Shown: one piece after another, positions 54,092 through 61,288 of the stretch
How positions within the stretch are numbered: position 1 is the stretch's first letter
Layout: each line of letters begins with the position of its first letter
NCBI GenBank assembly: GCA_949293245.1
Contig: CASFCS010000020.1
Span: 1 to 64,000 of the forward strand
Length of the DNA stretch: 64,000 nucleotides
Reading direction: 5' to 3'
Source of the DNA: an uncultured bacterium
Lineage (GTDB): Bacteria; Bacillota; Clostridia; Oscillospirales; Oscillospiraceae
The notes under the pieces: generated by a model
What the model was told of the DNA's origin: nothing
Seen by the model: the letters and a program-made list of their open reading frames with translations, nothing else
Databases searched by the model: none
Position numbers and translations under genes: made by a program

Positions 54092-54394
54092 TCACCCCGG
54101 CGGGTCCTGGCCGCCCCTGCGCCGCTTTTCGTGTCCGCACACCCCGATCCAGGTCCGGGGCGCCTGGCGGTAAAACCGGCAGGACCCGCAGTCCAGACAG
54201 GGCCCACCGTCCAGCGGCTCGGCATAGGAACAGGCGTCCTCCCCGGTAAAGAAAATGGGGCATCCCGCCGGAGTGTACACCGGCTCCTCCACAAAATCGG
54301 GGTAGACCTCAATATACATCCGGGTCTGCTGGTCATAACACAGTGGGATCTCTAAAATCGTCCCCTCAATGTCATAGCGCCGCATTTTTTCCAT
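54092..54394 (-). CDS. Small cysteine-rich conserved hypothetical protein
   Basis: The 100-residue product begins MEKMRRYDIEGTILEIPLCYD and has CPIFFTGEDACSYAE followed by CLDCGSC and VCGHEKRR. Four to six cysteines suggest metal binding. An in-frame GTG at 54406 is an alternative start. It lies 114 bases upstream of the giant surface-protein gene on the same strand, so co-transcription is possible. I recall similar small proteins in gut Clostridia, but no function. Confidence 0.65.
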   Translation of the reverse strand: MEKMRRYDIEGTILEIPLCYDQQTRMYIEVYPDFVEEPVYTPAGCPIFFTGEDACSYAEPLDGGPCLDCGSCRFYRQAPRTWIGVCGHEKRRRGGQDPPG

Positions 54395-54539
54395 CCTGTT
54401 CCCCACCTTCTTTCCCTGTTTTTGTCATATGCCCTTTCATTTTTGGAATGTCGCTGCATTTTTGATGAAATACACATAATTGAGGGCGTTATTCTCCCCG
54501 GTTTTATTTCACTTTACCATAAAAACTTTAAATCCGCTA

Positions 54540-54590
54540 TTACCCGTTTTACCCCTTTAAACGGGTAATGCCCGCGGGAGCTCCCGCGGG
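54540..54590 (-). terminator. Two adjacent hairpins downstream of the LuxR-type gene
   Basis: TTACCCGTTT (54540-54549) pairs exactly with AAACGGGTAA (54559-54568), and CCCGCGGGAG-CTCCCGCGGG (54571-54590) is a perfect 20-base palindrome. Both lie within 60 bases of the regulator's stop. They probably end its transcript, though no clear T-run follows on the minus strand. Confidence 0.55.
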
Positions 54591-54597
54591 CATTGTG

Positions 54598-55812
54598 TCA
54601 TCGCAGCATATATCGTTTCAGGTCCTGCCGGTGGTCGATCCCCAGCTTTTGCAGCACAATGGAGATATACCGCTTGACGGTATTGGGCGAAATATTCATG
54701 TGTTCGCCGATCTCCTGGTTGGTCCATCCCCTGGCCGCCAGCATGGCGGCTGCAAACTCCGTGGTGGTCAGATTGTCCGCCACGTCATGGCCGGTGGCCG
54801 GATTATGCACTTTGCGCCAGCCCGCAGAAAACCGGTAGGTGATGGCGATGATCCGCTTGAAATCATCCGGCCATCTTTTCTTGATGACCGCCTCCAGCAT
54901 CCCCCCCAGCAGTCCGTGGTGCTCGCCAAAGCCCTCGATCAGGTCATCGGGTTGGGCCAGGGCCCAGGCGGACAGAAGGTGGGCCTGCGCCTGCTCCTGT
55001 TGGCGAAGGCTCATATAGTCCATCACCGCCACCAGATGGAGATAGATGGCCGGGATGGGATAGTCCTCCCCCTGCATAGCCAGAGTGGCCTCCACCACCC
55101 CCGCGCTTTTCTGATATTCCTCCCGCAGATAGAGGTAGTGGGCCTGGACATACAGGGCAAAGGCCCGCAGCCCCGGCGGCAGCAGGGGCAGAAAATCTCC
55201 CATAGGCGGCAGCCCCTCGGGAAGCGGGAGGTGGAGCAGTACCGCTGCCGCAGCCGCCACAAAAGCCGATGCCGCCCGTAGGTGCGGCACCTCCTCCCTG
55301 GCATTGAGCGTGATCTCCACCTCGGACAGAGCAAACCGGGCTCTCTGAATTTCTCCCATAGACAGATTGGCATAAGCGTAAAGCAGGCAGGCAGAGAGCC
55401 GCAGAGCCAAATCCGGACTGGTGAGAAAGGGCTCCACCTCCTGGGCCGCTTCCTCCGGCCGTCCGCTGAAATAGTGGTACTCCGCCATGGCAATGCGCTT
55501 TTGTGAGCCCTCTTCCATAGACTCTATGTACTCCATACAGTGTCCAGGCTCAAAAGCCGTATTCATCAGGGGCATTAGTGTCAGCCCGGCGGACAGTGCC
55601 TTCCCGCCCGAAGAAGGCGCGGTGTATCCCGGTTGTGCCCGGGCATTGCGCCGTCTGGGGTCCTCCGGCTTACACGCATCAACGGGAACGGCCCAGGAAT
55701 TTCCAAATTTTTTGGCCCCGGGAATCCGTCCATCAGCGCAAAATTGATTGACACGGCGGGGGGACACACCCCATTTTTCCGCTGCCTCCCGAATGGATAT
55801 GTAGTCTTCCAT
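54598..55812 (-). CDS. Two-HTH regulator: MerR/excisionase-type N-terminus, LuxR-type C-terminus
   Basis: The ATG at 55812 follows AAAGGCGG at 6-base spacing. The 404-residue protein has an excisionase/MerR-like helix-turn-helix (about 1-45: YISIREAAEKWGVSPRRVNQ, then GRIPGAKKFGNSWAVP), a long helical, TPR-like middle, and a LuxR/GerE helix-turn-helix at about 345-404 (LTTTEFAAAMLAARGWTNQE, NISPNTVKRYISIVLQKLGI). No receiver or STAND ATPase domain is present. The 285 bases between it and the small cysteine-rich gene make a regulatory link to the giant surface protein possible but unproven. Confidence 0.8.
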   Translation of the reverse strand: MEDYISIREAAEKWGVSPRRVNQFCADGRIPGAKKFGNSWAVPVDACKPEDPRRRNARAQPGYTAPSSGGKALSAGLTLMPLMNTAFEPGHCMEYIESMEEGSQKRIAMAEYHYFSGRPEEAAQEVEPFLTSPDLALRLSACLLYAYANLSMGEIQRARFALSEVEITLNAREEVPHLRAASAFVAAAAAVLLHLPLPEGLPPMGDFLPLLPPGLRAFALYVQAHYLYLREEYQKSAGVVEATLAMQGEDYPIPAIYLHLVAVMDYMSLRQQEQAQAHLLSAWALAQPDDLIEGFGEHHGLLGGMLEAVIKKRWPDDFKRIIAITYRFSAGWRKVHNPATGHDVADNLTTTEFAAAMLAARGWTNQEIGEHMNISPNTVKRYISIVLQKLGIDHRQDLKRYMLR

Positions 55813-55901
55813 TTTACGCCGCCTTTCCGGTAAGAGGTGATGCATCCATTACAATGAGTTCTCCATGAAAATCAAAGGCCAGTATGATCAGTATATCTTG
55901 T

Positions 55902-55931
55902 ATTATATACGAACTCTCGTAGTTTTTTCAA
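55902..55931 (-). promoter_or_regulatory. Sigma-A promoter for the LuxR-type gene
   Basis: On the minus strand TTGAAA (55931-55926), an 18-base spacer and a consensus TATAAT (55907-55902), in an AT-rich 205-base gap between this gene and the LysR gene. Confidence 0.7.
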
Positions 55932-56017
55932 CCCCTATTAAATTTTTCATAGAAAAGGAAAAAAATTTTAAAAATGTTATATTCTCTGCTGTCCCTTCCG
56001 GGGCACTGCGCTGTCTC

Positions 56018-56908
56018 TTAGGAGACCTCCGGAGCGTGCAGTATCTCCTCCAGAATGGATAAAAACCGGCGCAGCGCCCCGTTTCTGCTCCTGCGAAGAT
56101 ATGCCGCGCCAAAGGAAAGGGGCTGGCAGTCAGACAGGGGGATATACCGCAGCGTCTCCTGCCGCAGCTGAGGGAAGTCAGCCATTACAGCGAAGGCGTA
56201 GCCCGTCTCCACCAGGGCAAAGATCACCTCCTGGCTCTCACAGAAGATCACCTGATCCGGCGGCAGCGCCGTAACCACCTGGCTCTGAACGGTAAACACC
56301 GCCGGGGGACAGATGGGGGGACGGCAGGCCACGATGCGTCCCGCCTGCCGGAGCTCCTCCAGCGTCACCGCGTCCCGCCCGGCCAAGGGGTGGTCACTCC
56401 GGCACACGCACACCACAGGACAGCGCACCAATTCCCGATATATGCTGTTTTGTGGGGCAATCTCCTGGAAGGTGAACATGAGCTGCACATCTCCCTCCTC
56501 CAGCAGGTTGTCCAGGGAGCTGAACGGGACCAGGCGCAGCAGGGGCAGCACCCGCGGCTCCTCCAGCCGAAGCCGCTCCAGCGCCGGGCGAATGAGCCGC
56601 AAATCGGCGGCGCTGCGGCAGCCGATGCCAAGGCGCACCGGCTGCGCCCCCTGGCTCTGCTGCACCCGGGCTTTGGACAGGCCCATGAGCTTCAGGATCT
56701 CCCCGGCGTACTGGAGAAACATATGCCCCTCCTGGGTCAGGCGCACACTCTTGCTGGTGCGGTGAAACAGCGGCACCCCCAGCTCGTCCTCCAGGCTTTT
56801 GATCTGGTGGCTGACGGCAGGCTGGGTGATACGCAGATGCTCCGCCGCCCGGGAAAAATTGAGAAAATCCGCCACCACCATGAAGCACTCCAACTGTGTG
56901 GCATTCAA
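56018..56908 (-). CDS. LysR-family transcriptional regulator
   Basis: Translation starts at TTG (56908), which follows AAGGGGGA at 6-7 bases; the nearby ATG is out of frame. The 296-residue protein has the LysR winged helix (MNATQLECFMVVADFLNFSRAAEHL, TQPAVSHQIKSLEDELG) and a two-lobed effector domain (about 90-290). It is divergent from the MarR/ABC genes with a 166-base shared intergenic region. Its target and ligand cannot be read from the sequence. Confidence 0.88.
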   Translation of the reverse strand: MNATQLECFMVVADFLNFSRAAEHLRITQPAVSHQIKSLEDELGVPLFHRTSKSVRLTQEGHMFLQYAGEILKLMGLSKARVQQSQGAQPVRLGIGCRSAADLRLIRPALERLRLEEPRVLPLLRLVPFSSLDNLLEEGDVQLMFTFQEIAPQNSIYRELVRCPVVCVCRSDHPLAGRDAVTLEELRQAGRIVACRPPICPPAVFTVQSQVVTALPPDQVIFCESQEVIFALVETGYAFAVMADFPQLRQETLRYIPLSDCQPLSFGAAYLRRSRNGALRRFLSILEEILHAPEVS

Positions 56909-56996
56909 ACAAAATCCCCCTTCCCTGCCCCTCCACTCTTTGTATAATGGACAGAATCAATAAAATTTATTTATAGATTATAGCAGATTTGAATTT

Positions 56997-57015
56997 CACA
57001 TACAAGGGTTATGTG
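56997..57015. promoter_or_regulatory. Candidate MarR operator overlapping the marR promoter
   Basis: CACATA (56997-57002) and TATGTG (57010-57015) form an inverted repeat with a 7-base spacer, lying within the spacer of a possible promoter TTCACA-N18-TATAAA (56995-57024). Autorepression by the MarR protein is the likely use. Confidence 0.5.
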
Positions 57016-57074
57016 TGGTATAAACAATCAGGCACCGAATGATATTGCCCGGTGCCCAAAAGGAGGGAACGCAT

Positions 57075-57533
57075 ATGACGCTGGATCGAAGCCGCCTGCT
57101 TCGGGAGGGGCGGGAAATCGGCGTTCGGCTGGAGCAGCTTTCCAATCACGCCCTGGCAGAGGCTGATATGACATGTGTGCAGGCCAGAGTGATGCTGTAC
57201 ATCATGCAGCACGCCGGCCAGGGGACCACAGTGACCGCTCTTCACCGGGACACCGGCTACTCCAAGGCCACCATTTCGGGGCTGATCAAGCGGCTGCGGG
57301 AGAAGGGCTATGTCCGGACGGAACCATGCCAGGCGGATGACCGGTGCAAGCTGCTGTTCAGCACCAGGAAAAGCCTGGAGATGCAGGAGTTCTTGCGGGC
57401 CTGTGCAGGGCGGTCCGAAGATGTGCTCTACCGGGACTTTTCCCCGGAGGAGCTGGCGGCCCTTGACCGCTTGCAGCAAAAGATGCTGTGCAATCTCTCC
57501 GCCTTCCGCTCTCACACGCAAAAGGAGGTATGA
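57075..57533 (+). CDS. MarR-family transcriptional regulator
   Basis: The ATG at 57075 follows AGGAGG with 8-base spacing and a leader hairpin (57031-57056). The 152-residue protein has the MarR winged helix (TTVTALHRDTGYSKATISGL, then IKRLREKGYV, wing EPCQADDRCKLLF) between dimerisation helices. It overlaps the first ABC gene by ATGA, so it should repress its own operon and release on binding an exported compound. Confidence 0.88.
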   Translation: MTLDRSRLLREGREIGVRLEQLSNHALAEADMTCVQARVMLYIMQHAGQGTTVTALHRDTGYSKATISGLIKRLREKGYVRTEPCQADDRCKLLFSTRKSLEMQEFLRACAGRSEDVLYRDFSPEELAALDRLQQKMLCNLSAFRSHTQKEV

Positions 57534-59281
57534 TTCAAAACATGAAACGAGTTCTGCAGGAGCTGGGGCGCTACCGCAGAGACACTCTGGCCTGTATCGT
57601 CATGGCCGCTTTAGAGATCCTGATGGAGATTCTGCTGCCCTTTATCACCGCCATTATCATCGATGAGGGGCTGGAGGCCGCCGACCTGCCCACCGTCTAC
57701 CGCTATGGCATTTTCATGATCGTGCTGGCCTTTCTCAGCCTGGTATTCGGCGCCCTGGCAGGCAAGTTTGCCGCCAGCGCCGCCTCAGGCTTTTCGGCCA
57801 ATCTGCGTCAGGCCATCTATGACCGCATCCAGACCTTCTCCTTCTCCAACATCGACAAATTCAGCGTGCCCGGTCTGGTGACCCGGATGACCACCGACAT
57901 CACCAACGTACAAAACGCCTTCATGATGGTCATCCGCATCGCCGTCCGCTCCCCCCTGATGCTGGTATTCAGCTACATCATGTGTCTCATTATCAGCCCG
58001 CCCATGAGCCTCATGTTTCTCATGGCTGTGGCGTTCCTGGTGGTGGTGCTGGGCGCTATTATGGTGGTCACCCTGAAGATCTTCAACCAGGTATTCCAAA
58101 AGTATGACGACCTGAACGCCAGCGTCCAGGAGAACGTGTCCGCCATCCGGGTGGTGAAGGCCTTCGTCCGGGAGGACTATGAAAACAAGAAGTTCTCCAA
58201 GGCCTCCGCCAACCTCTACCGTATGTTTGTGAAGGCCGAGGGCCTGCTGGCCTTCAACAACCCGGCCATGATGCTCTCCGTATACTTCTGTATCCTCTCC
58301 GCCTCCTGGCTGGGAGCCCAGTTCATCGTGGGGGGCTCCATGTCCACCGGCGAGCTCACCAGCCTGTTCAGCTATATCATGAGCCTCCTTATGAGCCTGA
58401 TGATGCTGTCCATGGTGGTGGTGATGATCTCCATGTCCATGGCCAGCATCCGCCGCATCAGCCAGGTGTTGGAGGAGAAGCCGGAGCTTCACAATCCCCA
58501 AGAGCCTGTGCTGGAAGTGGCGGACGGGTCCATCGACTTTGACCATGTGAGCTTCTCCTATAAAAAGGACAGCGACAAGCGGGCCCTCACTGACATCGAC
58601 CTGCACATCAAGTCCGGCGAGACCATCGGCGTCATCGGCGGCACCGGCTGCGGCAAGAGCAGCCTGGTGAACCTGATCTGCCGCCTCTACGACGTGAGCG
58701 AGGGAGCCGTGAAGGTGGGCGGCGTGGACGTACGGGAGTACGACATGGAGGCCCTGCGCAACCAGGTATCTGTGGTGCTGCAGAAGAACACCCTGTTCTC
58801 CGGCACCATTCTGGAAAACCTCCGGTGGGGCAATCCCGACGCCACAGAGGAAGAGTGCGCGGAGGCCTGCAAGGCAGCCTGTGCCGACGAATTTATTGAC
58901 CGCTTCCCCGATGGATATCACACCCGCATTGAGCGGGGCGGCGCCAACGTGTCCGGCGGCCAGAAGCAGCGGTTGTGCATCGCCCGGGCCCTTTTGAAGA
59001 AGCCCAAGATCCTCATTCTGGACGACTCCACCAGCGCCGTGGACACCGGCACCGATGCCAGGATCCGCGCCGCCTTTGCCCGGGAGATCCCCGGCACCAC
59101 CAAGATCATCATCGCCCAGCGCATCTCCAGCGTGGAGCACGCCGACCGGATCCTGGTGCTGGATGAGGGGAAGATCGATGGCTTTGACACCCATGAGAAC
59201 CTGCTCAAAACCAACGCCATCTACCGGGAGATCTACGACTCCCAGGTCAAGGGCGGCGGCGACTTTGACCAGAGCGCGTGA
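57530..59281 (+). CDS. ABC exporter half-transporter, degenerate-site subunit
   Basis: The start ATG at 57530 overlaps the MarR stop; ATG 57542 is an alternative because GGAGG is only one base from 57530. The 583-residue protein has six membrane helices (about 20-310) and an ATPase domain with Walker A GGTGCGKSS, signature VSGGQKQR and Walker B ILILDDSTSAVD, where the catalytic Glu is Asp, and a switch position Gln (IAQRIS) in place of His. This pattern marks the subunit carrying the non-catalytic Walker B of a heterodimeric exporter (BmrC/TM287-like). Confidence 0.88.
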   Translation: MIQNMKRVLQELGRYRRDTLACIVMAALEILMEILLPFITAIIIDEGLEAADLPTVYRYGIFMIVLAFLSLVFGALAGKFAASAASGFSANLRQAIYDRIQTFSFSNIDKFSVPGLVTRMTTDITNVQNAFMMVIRIAVRSPLMLVFSYIMCLIISPPMSLMFLMAVAFLVVVLGAIMVVTLKIFNQVFQKYDDLNASVQENVSAIRVVKAFVREDYENKKFSKASANLYRMFVKAEGLLAFNNPAMMLSVYFCILSASWLGAQFIVGGSMSTGELTSLFSYIMSLLMSLMMLSMVVVMISMSMASIRRISQVLEEKPELHNPQEPVLEVADGSIDFDHVSFSYKKDSDKRALTDIDLHIKSGETIGVIGGTGCGKSSLVNLICRLYDVSEGAVKVGGVDVREYDMEALRNQVSVVLQKNTLFSGTILENLRWGNPDATEEECAEACKAACADEFIDRFPDGYHTRIERGGANVSGGQKQRLCIARALLKKPKILILDDSTSAVDTGTDARIRAAFAREIPGTTKIIIAQRISSVEHADRILVLDEGKIDGFDTHENLLKTNAIYREIYDSQVKGGGDFDQSA

Positions 59282-59298
59282 AAGGAGGCACTTTCTCT

Positions 59299-61179
59299 AT
59301 GAATCAGCAGCAAAAAGCGGCCCCCGGCGCGGTGCTCAGCCGGGTCCTGGGCTACATGCTTCACTATTATAAATTTCCTTTCCTTCTGGTAATCGTGTGC
59401 ATCCTGGTCTCAGCGGTGGCCACCGTGGTGGCGGCCACCTTCCCCCAGACCCTGGTGGACGACTACATTACCCCTATGCTGGAGAGCGGTTCCCGGGATT
59501 TCAGCGCCCTGGGCCACGACATGGTGATCCTGGGCCTTGAGATGGCCCTGGGCGTGGTGGCGGCCTTTGCCTACAACCGCATCATGGTGAACATCAGCCA
59601 GGGCACCATGCGCCGGCTTAGAAACGACCTCTTCGCCCGGATGGAGTCCCTGCCCATCCAGTATTTCGACACCCACGCCCACGGCGACATCATGTCGGTG
59701 TACACCAATGACGTGGACACCCTGCGTCAGCTTTTGAGCCAGAGCATCCCCCAGGTCATCAACTCCAGCCTCACCATGGTGGCCACCCTGGTGACCATGC
59801 TGTTCCTCAGCCCTGCCCTCACCATCATCTCCCTGTGCACGGCGGCAGTGATGCTGGCAGTGACCTCCAACTTCTCCAAGCTGTCTGGCCGCTACTACGT
59901 CCAGCAGCAGCGGGACCTGGGCATTGTGGACGGCTTCATTGAGGAGATGCTGGACGGCCAGAAGGTGGTAAAGGTATTCTGCCACGAGGAGGCGGCCAAG
60001 GCGGATTTCGTCAAGGTCAACGAGGCATTGCGCCAGAGCGCCGACAAGGCCAACCGCTACGCCAACCTTCTCATGCCCATCAACAACAACATCGGCTGGC
60101 TGAGCTACGCCCTGGTGGCCATCGTTGGGGCCATTCTGGCCATCAACGGCATGGCCGGGGTTACCCTGGGCACGGTCATTACCTTTGTGGGCCTCAACAA
60201 AAGCTTTACCCAGCCCATCACCCAGGTGAGCCAGCAGGTGAACTTCGTGGTCACCGCCGCCGCCGGCGCCCAGCGGGTCTTTGACCTGATGGACCAGACC
60301 CCGGAGAAGGACGAGGGCTATGTGGAGCTGGTGAACGCCAAAGAGAACGCGGAAGGCCAGATGGAGGAGGCGCCGGAGCGCACCAACGTGTGGGCCTGGC
60401 GGCATCCCCACAAGGCTGACGGCACCGTCACCTATGCAAAGCTCCAGGGCGGTGTGGTTTTTGACGACGTGGATTTCGGCTACGACGAGAAGAAGCTCGT
60501 TCTCCACAACATCAGCCTCTGGGCAAAGCCGGGCCAGAAGATCGCCTTCGTAGGCGCCACCGGCGCGGGCAAGACCACCATCACCAACCTGATCAACCGG
60601 TTTTATGATATCGCCGACGGCAAGATCCGCTATGACGGCATCAACATCAACAAGATCAAAAAGCCGGACCTGCGGCGGAGCCTGAGCATCGTCCTCCAGG
60701 ACACCCACCTCTTCACCGGCACGGTGATGGAGAACATCCGTTACGGCAACCTGGACGCCACCGACGAGGAGTGTGTGGCAGCGGCCACCCTGGCCAACGC
60801 CGACGGCTTCATCCGCCGCCTGCCAGACGGGTACAACACCATGCTCACCGGAGACGGGGCCAACCTCTCCCAGGGCCAGCGGCAGCTTATCGCCATCGCC
60901 CGGGCGGCGGTGGCAGACCCGCCGGTGCTGATTCTGGACGAGGCCACCTCCTCCATCGACACCCGGACGGAGAAACTGGTCCAGGACGGCATGGATGCCC
61001 TCATGTGCGGACGGACCACCTTCGTCATTGCCCACCGGCTCTCCACCGTGCGCAACGCCGACTGCATCATGGTCATGGAGCAGGGCCGCATCATCGAGCG
61101 GGGCACCCACGATGAGCTGATGGAGAAGAAGGGCACCTACTACCATCTGTACACCGGCAGCCTGGCCGAGCCCGCATAA
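59299..61179 (+). CDS. ABC exporter half-transporter, catalytic-site subunit
   Basis: The ATG at 59299 follows AAAGGAGG with 10-base spacing. The 626-residue protein has six membrane helices and an ATPase domain with Walker A GATGAGKTT, a consensus Walker B VLILDEATSSID with catalytic Glu, and switch His (IAHRLS). Its signature reads LSQGQRQ in place of LSGGQ. It therefore pairs with the upstream subunit to give one canonical and one degenerate ATP site, as in BmrCD/LmrCD-type multidrug exporters. Substrates are unknown. Confidence 0.88.
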   Translation: MNQQQKAAPGAVLSRVLGYMLHYYKFPFLLVIVCILVSAVATVVAATFPQTLVDDYITPMLESGSRDFSALGHDMVILGLEMALGVVAAFAYNRIMVNISQGTMRRLRNDLFARMESLPIQYFDTHAHGDIMSVYTNDVDTLRQLLSQSIPQVINSSLTMVATLVTMLFLSPALTIISLCTAAVMLAVTSNFSKLSGRYYVQQQRDLGIVDGFIEEMLDGQKVVKVFCHEEAAKADFVKVNEALRQSADKANRYANLLMPINNNIGWLSYALVAIVGAILAINGMAGVTLGTVITFVGLNKSFTQPITQVSQQVNFVVTAAAGAQRVFDLMDQTPEKDEGYVELVNAKENAEGQMEEAPERTNVWAWRHPHKADGTVTYAKLQGGVVFDDVDFGYDEKKLVLHNISLWAKPGQKIAFVGATGAGKTTITNLINRFYDIADGKIRYDGININKIKKPDLRRSLSIVLQDTHLFTGTVMENIRYGNLDATDEECVAAATLANADGFIRRLPDGYNTMLTGDGANLSQGQRQLIAIARAAVADPPVLILDEATSSIDTRTEKLVQDGMDALMCGRTTFVIAHRLSTVRNADCIMVMEQGRIIERGTHDELMEKKGTYYHLYTGSLAEPA

Positions 61180-61230
61180 TGCCCGGTTCCCTCTTCTCGA
61201 ACCCCTCTCCCATGCACAAATGACACGAAA

Positions 61231-61270
61231 CGCCCTCTGTACAGGTTGCCTGTACAGAGGGCGCTGTGCT
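61231..61270. terminator. Bidirectional terminator between ABC exporter and GH3 genes
   Basis: A perfect 15-bp stem (61231-61245 and 61249-61263, TTG loop) is followed by CTGTGCTTTT. It separates the converging ABC and GH3 transcripts. Confidence 0.85.
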
Positions 61271-61288
61271 TTTACCGGGGCTTGGCGC

